Origin: Molanna angustata
Lineage: Eukaryota > Arthropoda > Insecta > Trichoptera > Molannidae
DNA: 64,000 nucleotides
Assembly (NCBI GenBank): GCA_963576475.1
Contig: OY754968.1
Coordinates: 17,558,734-17,622,733, forward strand
Reading direction: 5' to 3'
Shown here: one piece after another, positions 24,641-37,610 of the stretch
How the letters are laid out: each line of letters starts with the position of its first letter
Position numbering within the stretch: the first letter of the stretch is position 1
Made by a program: the position numbers and the translations under genes
Notes under the pieces: generated by a model
Told to the model about the DNA's origin: nothing
Databases searched by the model: none
What the model saw: the letters and a program-made list of their open reading frames with translations, nothing else

Positions 24641-25740
24641 ACAGTAGGTAAAGAATACAATGAGTTAGTTGACATTGTCAACAAAACTCATTACGTTATC
24701 AGCTTTTCCAATGTCTTCAAATTAATAGTGATTAGGTACCTTTTATTGGATTTTAAATGGTTAGGTATATTTAGTGCGTCACTATTGTTTGTACTTCTTC
24801 AGATTGTTGCGTCATTGTTGATTATTGACGATGCTTTAATATAGAACAGAACTATTAGGTGATGTGTCTTCTTCAATCAACTGAAAATACCACGATGATA
24901 ATACCTATGCACATCACAAACATTAGTCGGTCATATAAGTTAAACCATATTCTTTTATCAATTCATGTTATTATTGAATACTGTCATTATCCACCCAAGT
25001 GAGGAAATCTTTTTTACATAAATTGTTTTGTTTCACTCAAGAAAGTCAGAGGTTCTTCGAGTTTTCTAATTGTTCCACAAGTTTATGGTAATAAATTGAC
25101 CACCAAGCGGAATGGTACATACACCGACGTTGTTCAAATGTATTACGAAATACCTGTTGAATAAAGCAAAGTCGATATTTTTTAAGTTAAGACTAGATGT
25201 TGTATACACATTCAAAATTACCGTAGTTATAATTTATATTGTCTCGAGCGTTTGAAGAACTTTAAAGGTTTTAAGGTGTACATAAATTGAATTGTCAATT
25301 GATACTTGATTCCATTCCTTGTTTTCATTTTGTGATTACTATTTGTATTATTATCTTTCAATAATATCTTAAGATAATCTATAAGCCTAAACAATGTAAA
25401 TAAAGATTAGTTTTTAATTTCAGCACAATATTGACATAATACACATTTCCATATATTGATACCTACCTATGTATATTAATATTTATCAGGGCTGGATCTA
25501 CGTTTTTCGCTACTAATTAAGAAATACGAATCAAAAACATAATATTATATGAAGTAGGTACCTATATTGAAAATAAAGGAAAATTTCTAATATATTTTGT
25601 TATAAAAATTAGTTTTTCTTTTTACTTATTTTTAGCGTCTCTGTTTTATCAACGCCTTACCCAACTATACCTTTTGAACGTATAATTAACTCAATCCTGG
25701 TAGTTAATTGTCAATGTACGCAAAATTAGGCGTGCATCGA
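24641..25740. other. AT-rich, nothing recognised
   Basis: No supported feature. Confidence 0.5.
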
Positions 25741-25885
25741 ATAAATCTTGTATAACCCAACTTCTTGAGCCTTTTCGCCTGAAGGAGGGGGGGGGGTGGG
25801 TTTGCATATATACCAACCGAGCAAAATACACAAATTTCTGCACATACACGTGACGGGTTCAAATTGTTTACGATAACTATACCAC
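25741..25885 (-). repeat. CGTCACGT repeat family, copy 3
   Basis: The minus strand contains CCGTCACGTGTATGTGCAGA and AGGCTCAAGAAGTTGGGTT, matching 2.6 and 14.4 kb. A G run (25,786-25,796) occupies the position of the C run in the other copies. Confidence 0.65.
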
Positions 25886-25899
25886 TTTTAAATCTCTAC

Positions 25900-26215
25900 A
25901 TCCATTTTAAAGGCATTGTAGTAAATTGTTTGAATTGATCCAGGGTTAGACCCCCAGCACGGGAAAATTAATTTTAAAAAAATTTTGCACTTCTTGGGCA
26001 TATTATGTTTATATACTATCTGGGTTGAAAACAATGTAATTGATTTGAAATTATTTTTCATGCAATTATTGGGCATATGTTTATATCTCTGGGCTGAAAA
26101 CAATGGCTAGTAGGGAGAAATTGATTTTAAATTATTTTTCATGCAATTATTGGTCTCATGTTATATCTTTGGACTTGGTAACATTGTGGTTAGTTGGGAG
26201 AAATTGACATTTTGA
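25900..26215. repeat. SINE-A-like fragment expanded as ~3 irregular tandem units
   Basis: GATCCAGGGTTAGACCCCCAG, then AAATTATTTTTCATGCAATT repeated with CTGGG.TGAAAACAATG between units (approx. 25,985-26,065, 26,066-26,150, 26,151-26,215). Looks like a SINE 3' region duplicated in tandem. Confidence 0.55.
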
Positions 26216-26966
26216 CAATAGACTGGTCACTTACACGCGTTCCAAACAGTGTTATTTAATATCATTTAATGATTCGGCGGATATTTTGTGGTAGTTAACA
26301 CAACAAAGTGCACAAAGGTTGGTTTATTGCCATATGGCAAGCTCTTACAACCGAATGTTCATGGTTAAATAAATATAAATAATGTATATATCATAAAAAT
26401 TTCATACACGTTTTTAGATGAACCTCATACAAACAATCGTCGCATATTGTTATGGCAGCACTCGATAACGAGTCAACACATGGATTGGTACCTACTTATC
26501 ATACATTACATATAAGAATGTCTTGTATGTACATACCTAATATATTGCTTATAATATAGTGCATAGCATTATTAAATTTCCCGCTCGACTCTGAGCAGTC
26601 GTCACAGTCCCAAGGCGAATATTGAAGACGCCAACGATAATACAACAGCAGAACACCAACTAATTATACATGAGGCAGTCTCTCTCACAGAGTCCGAAGA
26701 TTGATTTGTCCAAGTTGTTTGGCTTCAGTCGAATGCGTCCGTGTGCTGTGTGTTGCGCCGTGACCTTACAATGACATCCAGCGGTGGAATAATATGTTTC
26801 TTGGACACGCCCTCGACTGCATTATCGATACCAGTAGGTACCAGTGTATTAGATCGCACCTCAGAACATAGAGATAGACCTTTGCCAAATCATATTTCAT
26901 TAGTTATACCGCCAACTTGGTAGATAATATTATACTGTGTATGTTTGGCTGACGTATCCACTTCTC
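26216..26966. other. No gene recognised
   Basis: 26,580-26,900 is modestly GC-richer, with short frames only. Confidence 0.45.
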
Positions 26967-28100
26967 CAGTGGTCGGCACACTCATTAACCAAAGGAATCA
27001 AACGGCGATTGAAATAATTGTTTTTGAGAGCCATTTTTTTTAATAAATACTATATTTATTTAAGTATTGGGTACTTTTCCGTTTTATGAACACCAGCACG
27101 CAAAAATACACTTTAGGTATGGTTAGGTTGGATTTGTCAGAGGATGTGGGGTGCAAAAAACCTAACATAAGGTATAGGTATGTGTACATGCTGACGTTAA
27201 TAAAACGGAATAGTATATTTGCTTGATTTGTCAAAGAACTGATAATACCTAGTAGGTACTATAACGCTTCTTGAGATCAATTAATTATAATATACGTAGA
27301 TATCGGAATCGGCAAACACCGTGACAATTTTAAGCGTAGCGGGGAAATTTTGCTCGTCTACCAACCAAAAACCTCAAAAATTGTGTTCTAGCCACTCCCA
27401 GCCACACTTGTCTCTTAAGGGGCCATATAAACCTAAACACCTCAATTTCAAATCAAATCCCTCATATATGTTAAAAAGTGTGTTTCTGGAAAAAAATAGT
27501 ATAAGTCTTTTCAACATTTCTCTAGTGAATGTTCGTCACACAATTTTAAAATTCAGCCTAAATTCCCATAAATAAATGATTAAAAATATCCTTTTTTACA
27601 GCATTTTTGTTAAATTACTCCATTACCATGTGTCGTAGAGAAATAAATATTTTATACGCTTAAAAAGTGCATAAAATCAAAGTGAATGACCGATAAAGTT
27701 TTTTCATTTCAACTAAGGTTTATTCTTAAAATGAAAAAAATCAACAAATTTGGGGTTTCCGATAGTTAAAATCACGTATAAACCTTTTTTAACGCACGCG
27801 ATATTTACCATTACTAACGCGTAATTTCATAGTGCATTGGGCGGTTTTAATATATCATGTTTTCAGTCACTAAGTTTAGCGTTATATGTCCTCTTATCGA
27901 TAAGTAGGTACTTATTTCTTCTATCTCGAACGTTCGCTCCCCTGTCTCGAATTATTAATTTAATAAATTTTACTTATTTAAGCTATTTTGGTACATATGT
28001 TAAATAAAACATATATCATACTTGAAAAGTTGTAGTATTGTCACATTCAAGGGACTCAAGAGCCGCACATGGCTCGCGAGCCGCGGTTCGCCGACTACTG
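26967..28100. mobile_element. hAT element, non-autonomous (1.13 kb)
   Basis: It begins CAGTGGTCGGC (26,967) and ends GCCGACTACTG (28,100). The flanks CACTTCTC and CACTAATC agree at 6 of 8 positions, as expected of an aged 8-bp hAT duplication. The right end CGAGCCGCGGTTCGCCGAC is a typical hAT terminus. No transposase. Confidence 0.75.
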
Positions 28101-28469
28101 CACTAATCCATCGCCTCAGTATTCACTTAATTTATTAAACTAAGATCTAACTCTAATTAATTTAATACCATGATAATCACCTCAACCTGATACAGTTTCA
28201 TTTGTTATCGGGGGAAGTTTTAGAAACTTTTTATTTGTTTGTGCGGTTTAAATATTACTTTGTGATTGTGATTTTCTTAATTTGACACGACCTTTAAGCA
28301 AATTGTATAATTGACACTTTATGGTTGAATGCAAACAAATCACAATTTGCTAAATATATATGTGTTAACGAATTCAAATTATAATTTACATCTTATGTAA
28401 GTGTATGTACATACTGAATCTTATTTTTAATTTAATGGTTACAATAATAAGGCCGTTTACTGTACGTAG
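28101..28469. other. AT-rich, nothing recognised
   Basis: No supported feature. Confidence 0.5.
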
Positions 28470-28640
28470 TTTTTTTTTAAGAAATGGATATGTCCTTGTA
28501 ACAATTACATATACATTCCCTAAACTACGCATAAATGCTTGTACTATAGGTGAACGAAATCGGTCGTGGCAGGATTTAAACTCGCGACCACTGGATTACT
28601 AACCCAGCGCGCTGACCACTGTGCCACCATCCATCTATAT
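28470..28640 (-). mobile_element. SINE-B copy 2
   Basis: The minus strand reads GCGCTGGGTTAGTAATCCAG then TGGTCGCGAGTTTAAATCCT; the B box is mutated (TTTAAATCC for TTCGAATCC). Confidence 0.75.
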
Positions 28641-28692
28641 ATAAAACTATATATAGCTATAAAAAAATATTATGTATGATTGCCAGACATAA

Positions 28693-29338
28693 AAACGAGT
28701 GGGTTGTGGCCAACGCTATACTCCTCACTAACAAGTCACAAAGTATTCAAATTTTATAAGTATGGAATGTTTTCAGCATTTTAATAAAATGAATTTGGTA
28801 ATTTATTTTTTATTACTTAAATATTTTATAATGAAAACTTGATAATCCTTCAATGCCATTTTATGAAAGTGATGTGCCTTTTTGGCAATTTGAAAATAAA
28901 AAATCAAAATTTAAGTTTCCTGAGCTTGGGGTCACATTGACAATATTTGACAGTTAAAAAAATTGAAAAGCACTTATAAGATATCCTTCAAAATCTAATG
29001 ATGTTTAAGCTAGTATTAGATACTTACAAAAATTTGCAAAATTTGAAAAAAAATCGAATGTGTACTTTAGTCTATAATCGATTAAGTAGAATAGCAATCA
29101 GGCTTTTGCCTAATGTGGGGACTTATTAGTCAGTTTATATATGTTATATTTGTTTAGTGTATTAATAATTATAAAATAAATAAATAAAATAAACCTGCCG
29201 TAGTACATAATACAAAGTACACAGCACACACAGATACATTGTGACGAAATTTTCGGAATACATTCTCAGCACGATACTTGTTGAAATTCTGCAATAAAAA
29301 ATAGCCTTAAAAATGCGAATTCATATCTCCCACTAAGT
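28693..29338 (-). mobile_element. Hel-B copy 2, with ~100-bp insertion
   Basis: Inverted relative to the other copies: it starts AACGAGTGGGTTGTGGCCAA (hairpin end) then CTCCTCACTAAC and ends ATATCTCCCACT. About 29,090-29,200 is extra AT-rich sequence with no counterpart in the other copies. Confidence 0.65.
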
Positions 29339-29370
29339 AAGTTGAAAGGAGAAGATATTAATTCTGAGAA

Positions 29371-29561
29371 AGAAGACTTAATACTTTGATACTTAATATC
29401 TTAACATACATACATACATACCTACATGTGTGTATAGAAAACAAAATATCTTAAAATATTCAATAATTTGGATTTATGGGTTTATAGTTTGGTACTTATT
29501 CTTCAACTATATACATACTATCGCTATCGACAGTTGGATCTCGTGTGTTACATGCAACTAG
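29371..29561 (+). mobile_element. Hel-A 3' terminal segment, inverted relative to its body
   Basis: Reads toward CTATCGACAGTTGGATCTCG, then the hairpin and CATGCAACTAG. It directly abuts the minus-oriented body at 29,562. The junction corresponds to a continuous point in complete copies (AAGTCTTCT|TA.ATATTG), so the last ~190 bp appear inverted in place. Confidence 0.75.
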
Positions 29562-30232
29562 TCTTAGATATTGTGTATAGGCGACTGCCAACTGCCATAC
29601 ATATTGTATGAAGCGATGTCGTCACTAAATTCAATTTTTATAAAAAATGTTAAAAAAAAATGAGATGTAGGTAGGTACTGCAATAATATTAATATTTTTT
29701 ATAGAAAATTAAATTATTTAGTTGGGGTGTTTCGGCTTTTTCGATATTTATAAAAACTTTGGAAATATAGGCAGTTGAACACATAAATTTTTCATAAAAA
29801 ATATTTTTCTTAAAAAAAATGTTTGAGAAATTTGAGAAAATAAATTTGAGATTTTGTATTTGTTTATGTTCATACCAATTTTCAGCGTTCTAGTTTTTAT
29901 GGTTTCTGAGATATATTTAAAAATAGAGTATAAATTCAAAAGTTGATAATCCCTGCCTGTAACAAAAATTCAAAATTTTGAGTATAAAAGTTTTGTAGGC
30001 CTATAAATATTTATATATCCTGAAATTTTGGGCTCTGTAAATTGAGCCGATAAAAAGTTATAAGGGGACACACACACACACAGACACACGAAATATTCTA
30101 CTCCGAATTTTGAGTAAATCCGTATGCTGCTAAGCCTATGGAACATATATGCTGCTAAGCCTCTAAGTTGGTGTTTTTTGACTTCAAAGTTGGAAAAGCC
30201 GTGAAAAAAGTAGACCGTGCATACAATTGTGT
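29562..30232 (-). mobile_element. Hel-A body (5' end missing)
   Basis: GATATTGTGTATAGGCGACT ... GTTGGGGTGTTTCGGCTTTT ... ACACGAAATATTCTACTCC matches the complete copies. The 5' terminal ~50 bp are lost after GTAGACCGTGCATACAATT. Confidence 0.8.
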
Positions 30233-30990
30233 TCCTTCATACACGCGTCTTGGATTTAAACTGCCTCTTCCTTCAAAAGAATTTCATTCTCTTGAACGAA
30301 TATGGTAGATCCAAGGTATACGTTACTTCACAATAAATACTGTAATAAAAAATACATTCTGAAACATAAAATATTTTTTCACATTGGTCTTGGACTTGCA
30401 AGAGCAAGACCAAATGTGTCGCTGCAAGAATAAGACCACCGGGGTTCAAGACCAAGACCAGGTTTTGCTGGACTGAATCTTGCAAGACCTAATGCAAGAG
30501 TCTTGCGGTTTTGCAAAATTTTATAAACTTATTTATAATCAATTAAAAAGTAAGCAATTAACTGCGTACTATCGATAGTATCGACATATAATACTATAAA
30601 TTGTTGTTAATGTCATATTTCATTGTGAAAAATATTTTTTGTAATAGTTGCATGACCAAGACCAAGACTCGGTCGAGTATGCAAGACCAAGACCGCGACT
30701 GTAAATGAAAGATCATGACTATCACGCTATTACATTTGCTTATCACTACCCAGATGCATTTTTGTTCCAAAATAATTGATATTGAAAGGACAAATTGTTT
30801 ACTTTATGTTGAATGACTACACTCCCTATGAGTACTTTGCATTATGATCGACTTTCCTATGTACCTATTCTTGGTGTGACGTTATCACAAAAACACTTAA
30901 AACAGCACTATATATGACATGCAAGTTTATTATTCTTAACGTTCAAAAATGATTGGTGAATTATTTAAAATAATTTCTTTATCTTTAGTC
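30233..30990. repeat. AAGACC-rich region
   Basis: Between 30,385 and 30,715 the words AAGACCAAGACC, TGCAAGAC and their inverses recur at irregular spacing. A related word set appears at 41,915-41,970. Possibly an old transposon terminus. No coding. Confidence 0.5.
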
Positions 30991-31235
30991 CTATAATGCA
31001 AACGAAAGTGGTTTACTATACATATATGTCCGATGCTTTGGTGGGAATGGTCCAATTAAGTGATACCTATGCACTGCCTCCAGATGTCCGCAGTGCTCAA
31101 AGTAAGAACACTTTCACTAAAGGTCTGAAATCAGCTTTGTTTCGTAGAGCAACACATAAACAGTTTATAAATATAGTTTCTATCAGCGCCCTTGGAATGA
31201 TCTTGAATCATTAAATAGCGCTATATAAAATCCCC
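30991..31235 (+). pseudogene. LINE C-terminus with CR1/L2-type tail
   Basis: YALPPDVRSAQSKNTFTKGL then KSALFRRATHKQF is the LP.D.R...S...F...LK..LF end of many LINE RTs. It is followed by AGCGCCCTTGGAATGATCTT and AGCGCTATATAAA. 5'-truncated. Confidence 0.7.
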
Positions 31236-31271
31236 TATTATTATTATTTCGGGCTATAGACTCATCTTCAG

Positions 31272-31879
<608 letters not shown>

Positions 31880-32039
31880 ATTTTGTTAACTTCTCCTTCA
31901 TTGGAGATTATATATCTACTATCTCAGAACTTATTATTATACAGAAATACAGACATGATATTGCTTATTCTTCCAAACAAAAACTGTACAGCATACTTAG
32001 AACAAACATAACAATGACTCGGTTCTCGATCGGAATTAT

Positions 32040-32225
32040 TCCTAAACGCACGTATAAACCATCCGTGTCCCTATCGGGGTAGGCAGAGAAGATTAACTCC
32101 ATACTCATGTTATCTCAAACGTACGTTTAGTTTTTTTATATATACATACATACATTACCTACCTAAACTAAGCAGTAATAATTGTTCTATTGGTGAACGA
32201 AATAGTGTCGTGGAAGGTTTATTTA
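32040..32225 (-). repeat. LINE L1 tail fragment and SINE-B tail fragment
   Basis: The minus strand at 32,058-32,110 has CTCTGCCTACCCCGATAGGGACACG-like sequence, the 3' end of the RTE-like family. 32,155-32,215 matches the SINE-B tail (CTAAACTAAGCA ... GGTGAACGAAAT). Confidence 0.55.
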
Positions 32226-33626
32226 CATAATTTCTATTGATAGTAGCTCTTTAAATTCTATGTTCTTGTTTGAGATTTTTGTGTCATTGCAATAATTCAT
32301 TGGTGCCCACCAATTTCGAGAGAATTTCTTTTCAGCAAACATTGTTAACTTCAAAATTATTAAATTACCCCTTTGACTTATCTCAGTGCATATTGTGCTT
32401 TGTGTCACTATCTCTTCTCTTTCGGTGTCACTATCTCTCTTCTTATGTAAATTTAATAAATTTGATTTAGTTTTGTTAACTTTTTCAAACACCACTGAAA
32501 ACTCTTAGTCAATTTCTCATGTGTTCATTAACAATCAATTACCTAACAGATTTATTACATTTACATTGTTCAGTTTAATATGTTGGTTTACATAGCCACA
32601 GTGGTTATAAACAACAATTTTTATCACCAAATAAAAAAAATTATATTATTTTATACAAATTATTATTATTTTTATACAAATTATCTTTGATGCATTACTA
32701 TTCTCATTGAGAGATTCAAAAGTGCTCAAGGTATGCTTATTAGTCGTCTGCATTCAGTTTTCACAATTATGCATTTATATTTCAAGTTCTTCATTCGTCC
32801 AATTTTGTCGGAAGCCTTTTCTTTTTGTTTCCGTAAACCTCGAATTGGAATATTATGGGTTGAGCAACATTTGGTAAAAGTAAAACGCTGAATATGTAAC
32901 GATTACAGGTACACAAAAGTATTCCAAATACCTATAATTGGTATGACAGGTAGGGTGTCGTTCAGTTTGAAAATTTCTGTACCTGCAACTATTGCCCGAA
33001 TTTTGTACGCAACTTATTTGCTAAAATAATATTCCTATTGTAGTATGAACTGAGCCACGATTGTGGAAAGAAGTTGTCTGCCACGCATTCTGTTGCTGTC
33101 GCCTTATCGCTTTACACAGTATTGAAGTAGTGATTTTCTTGGCATTATCTTCCTGTCGCCATGGAGTGGTGAGCTAGATATGGCATACCCGCCAGGCCTC
33201 GTTATCGCTTCCATCGTTGAACACCGCAGAGATTACATCTGTGTATAGTGTATATGTAGGTTGGGCAGATAGGTACATAATATACTCTGGTATACTCCAA
33301 TTCATAGCACCGGCGTCGGTCGTGTCTATACAATGAATGTCGGAGAATACTTAAATCTTCATTCCTTCTTCGTCCCCAACTGTAACATCCGTTAGATGCG
33401 ATATTGGTGTGATGTGGGGCAAGCGGCAAGCAGGATATCAGGACAGATATTGATTTTGTTTACATGGGTGTGTGTAGACATAATACTTAAATAATAACTA
33501 CTTTATCAGATATTATGTTCACGTTTTTTTTAATATTGTTTATTGGTTTATCCGATGGAATATCCATTGTGATCATCCTGTTGGCTTTGTACAATCATAT
33601 TATTTATAACACGTAGTTGGTATAAA
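32226..33626. other. Gene-free stretch
   Basis: 33,130-33,430 is slightly GC-richer, with no recognisable coding. Rest AT-rich. Confidence 0.45.
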
Positions 33627-33735
33627 TAATTATCGACAAATAAATTGCGACATCACGCGGGCTGCGCAGAGCTCTAATTCGTTTTTTTTTTCCTGGTTGG
33701 ACCCTGTGCAAACCGTTCACTTTCTCATTTATTTC
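33627..33735 (+). repeat. CGTCACGT repeat family, short copy
   Basis: GCGACATCACGCGGGCTGCG then CAGAGCTCTAATTCG and GGTTGGACC.TGTGCAAACCG align with the family core at 2.6 kb. Confidence 0.5.
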
Positions 33736-33833
33736 ATTATTTTTAGTTATTGCCGATATTTACGCGCAACTATAATATTATTTATCATAAAACTTAATAT
33801 ATTGTTCCAGTCAAAAGAGTGCGTTTGTTATTA

Positions 33834-34853
33834 CTAGTTGCATGTAACACATGAGATCCAACTGTCGATAGCGATAGTATGTATAGTTGAAGAATATGTA
33901 CCAAACTATAAACCCATAGATACAAATTATTGAATATTTTCAGATATTTTGTTTTCTATACAACATATGTAGGTATGTATGTCAAGATAGGATAGTATGG
34001 AGGAAGATCCTTTTTCCTACCCAGAATATGCAAATAGCATGATGGTATGTATGTATGTTTGGAGATGAAATATCAAACTATTAAGTCTTCTTACATATTG
34101 TGTATAGGCGACTGCCATACAAAATGTATGAAGCGATGTCGTCACTAAATTCAATTTTTAAAAAAATTGTTAAAAAAAAATTGAGATCTTCTGCTACAAT
34201 GTTAATATTTTTTATAGAAAATTAAATTATCTAGTTGGGGTGTTTCGGCTTTTTTCGATAATTGTAAAAGTTTTGGAAACATAGGCAGTTAAACTCATAA
34301 ATTTATCATAAAAAAAATATTTTTCTTAATAAAAAATGTTTGAGAAACCCTGGAATTTTTTTGAAAAAACTAATTTGAGATTTTGTATTTGTCTATGTTT
34401 GTACCAATTTTCAGCGTTCTAGCGTTTATGGTTTCTGAGATATATGGAAAAATAAAATAAAAATTCAAAAGTTGATAACCCCTGACTGAAACAAAAATTT
34501 AAAATTCCGAGTATAAAAGTTTTGTAGGCCTGTAACTGTTTATATATTCTGAAATTTTAGGCTCTGTAAATTGAGCGGATCAAAAGTTATAAGGGGGGGA
34601 CGGACACACAGACACACAGACACACACACACACACACACACACAGACACACGAAATGTTCTACTCCGAATTCTGAGTAAATCCGTGTATGGAACATATAT
34701 GCTGCGAAGCCTCTAAGTTGGTGTTTTTTGACTTCAAAGTTGGAAAAGCCGTGAAAAAAGTAGACCTCTCCATACAATTCTCGCGTATTCTGGCTTGATA
34801 CATTGTCGATATGTTAAGAGAACAAAGTTCTCCTGAACAAATCGACAGTTGGA
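33834..34853 (-). mobile_element. Hel-A complete copy, left arm of palindrome
   Basis: 1,020 bp. Read on the minus strand: 5' TCCAACTGTCGATTTGTTC, and 3' ATCGACAGTTGGATCTC, a CATGT-GTT-ACATG hairpin, then CAACTAG. The left host base is A. A (CA)n tract lies at 34,610-34,650. The 13-nt 5' end is repeated inverted just before the hairpin. No Rep/helicase: non-autonomous. Confidence 0.85.
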
Positions 34854-34863
34854 ATACGAGTAT

Positions 34864-35067
34864 TCCAACTGTCGATTTGTTCAGGAGAACTTTGTTCTCT
34901 TAACATATCGACAATGTATCAAGCCAGAATACGCGAGAATTGTATGGAGAGGTCTACTTTTTTCACGGCTTTTCCAACTTTGAAGTCAAAAAACACCAAC
35001 TTAGAGGCTTCGCAGCATATATGTTCCATACACGGATTTACTCAGAATTCGGAGTAGAACATTTCGT

Positions 35068-35106
<39 letters not shown>

Positions 35107-35895
35107 TGTCTGTGTGTGTGTGTGTCCGTCCCCCCCTTATAATTTTTGATCCGCTCAATTTACAGAGCCTAAAATTTCAGAATATATAAACAGTTACAGG
35201 CCTACAAAACTTTTATACTCGGAATTTTGAATTTTTGTTTCAGTCAGGGGTTATCAACTTTTGAATTTTTATTTTATTTTTCCATATATCTCAGAAACCA
35301 TAAATGCTAGAACGCTGAAAATTGGTACAAACATAGACAAATACAAAATCTCAAATTAGTTTTTTCAAAAAAATTCCAGGGTTTCTCAAACATTTTTTAT
35401 TAAGAAAAATATTTTTTTTATGATAAATTTATGAGTTTAACTGCCTATATTTCCAAAACTTTTACAATTATCGAAAAAAGCCGAAACACCCCAACTAGAT
35501 AATTTTATTTTCTATAAAAAATATTAACATTGTAGTAGAAGATCTCAATTTTTTTTTAACAATTTTTTTAAAAATTGAATTTAGTGACGACATCGCTTCA
35601 TACATTTTGTATGGCAGTCGCCTATACACAATATGTAAGAAGACTTAATAGTTTGATACTTCATCTCCAAACATACATACATACCATCATGCTATTTGCA
35701 TATTCTGGGTAGGAAAAAGGATCTTCCTCCATTCTATCCTATCTTGACATACATACCTACATATGTTGTATAGAAAACAAAATATCTAAAAATATTCAAT
35801 AATTTGTATCTATGGGTTTATAGTTTGGTACATATTCTTCAACTATACATACTATCGCTATCGACAGTTGGATCTCATGTGTTACATGCAACTAG
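34864..35895 (+). mobile_element. Hel-A complete copy, right arm of palindrome
   Basis: 1,032 bp in the opposite orientation to its neighbour, joined 5'-end to 5'-end through the 10-bp spacer ATACGAGTAT (34,854-34,863). It ends CTAG followed by T. The arms differ by only a few substitutions and by the length of the dinucleotide tract. Confidence 0.85.
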
Positions 35896-36899
35896 TATAA
35901 AAAAACAATACGAAAAATTGGTTAGAACACAATAGAAAGTCCACCAGAAAAAATAGTAAATCTGTAATGGTTGGAACTTGGAACTACGATAAACGGTAGA
36001 ACAATAGGTAGGTACCTAAATATACGGAGTAAACATTTCAATAATGAGATATAGAATAATGGGAAAATTACAAGGTAAATTAATAAGAGCGTAAATGATA
36101 AGGAATAAGGATATACCAACAAGAAATTTATACTTTATTTCGTTTTATAGACTCAACCGAATTAATCCAACTTTTTGATAATTTATGCATTAATTGTTCT
36201 ATGATTACTTTGATATTATTTCGAAAAATATCCGCTTTTTCGTGTTTTGTCACAGTCTACCCCAGTGAAAATATGATCATCGATAAAATAATATTACACG
36301 TGAGTTTTATCATACGTATTACGTTGCATCACATATTTCCAATTAATATGTAGGTTGGGAATGATCCCCAAAGAGTGAATTCAAAGAATACGTCACTTTG
36401 GAGATTTAACATACATATGTAGTTGATGAGTACACAGTGTATAAAATTCTATTTATTTCGGTAACCAACAATAATGTTGCTGACTTCGAATTAAAAGAAA
36501 AGGTCTTTTGTTATTATAGATAGGTAGCTGGCCAACAGTACCTATTGACACAATAATGTAATATTGATGTGCTACGTATTCATAAATAATGTATTTATGT
36601 AATTGGTACAGCGTATCCATATTGATTTTTTTAAATTTCTTACTATCGAGTGAAATTGTGAACCGATCCAGGTAATCTACAATACGTTATACAGTATGCG
36701 TTATGTCGCTAATCGTAGAAGAAAATAATATTTTAATAAAATCTTTACAATTCTGTACGTATATCTTATAGGTACCTATCTATTCCTTGCATGATTAATT
36801 TCATGATATAGGTAGGTACTTCTTTCGTTCATTGAATATGATGCAAATTGGTATTCTAATGTACGTATTAGGTAATGCTCGTAAGTAGGTACATATATA
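35896..36899. other. AT-rich, nothing recognised
   Basis: No supported feature. Confidence 0.5.
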
Positions 36900-37610
36900 T
36901 CTTGTATGTCTGAGGCCGAGTGTTAGACGATGAAATCTTGGTCCAAGGAGTACGGAGGAACACCAATACTGGCACCAAGTGAGGATGTGTCTGTGCGATA
37001 ACGCGATGAGACAGTGTGTAGCACATGCGCAATGGCAAGGGGCGATGGGTTGCCCACTGCCCACCGATAAGTCGAGAGTAAAGTCTTATGTTCAAGGTGT
37101 CCCAGCCATTTCACAATGTCGGCAGACATTTCAAACTGCCGATCATTCCGGGGCAAGGTAGGCGAGCAGCGAGCGTCGAGCGACGAGCCGACTCGGCAAC
37201 CATCGTGTTTACCCAATTTGGCCGGCAGCAGCTGTGCTATGTGTGTGCACCTACATATGTCTGTAGATATTATGTAGGTACTACTGCACGATATAGATAG
37301 TCGCCTTCTACGTTACATTTAATAATGATTGTCGCGACTGCAGACCAGACACTGGGAAATGGGAACGTCATCCACAATGACATCAGCGCAAGAATGTCTC
37401 TCACATGTCTTGTAACGTGCCAGCTCTGTGCTCGGTGCTCAGTGCCCGGGGGCCTCTACGGTTGGAGATACCATTTCATCAAAGTGCAAAACTCTGACGC
37501 AACACACTCTTGGAATAATTTAATGGAAACTCTCCCACAGGATTTAGTTAGCTGGCGGGACTTATCAAACATTTGCTGCGGATGTATCGCTTGCTGTGAT
37601 ACTTAAATAC
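36900..37610. promoter_or_regulatory. GC-rich block, candidate regulatory or exonic
   Basis: 37,140-37,235 is CpG-rich (GAGCAGCGAGCGTCGAGCGA). 37,325-37,600 is open on the plus strand for ~93 codons with many cysteines but no recognisable domain or splice signals. Could be a regulatory island or an old mobile-element remnant. Confidence 0.3.

Noticed and set aside
34940..35149. Open frame MYGEVYFFHGFSNFEVKKHQ, seen in several places
   Set aside because: It is part of non-coding Hel-A and runs into the (TG)n tract. It recurs only because the element is repeated.
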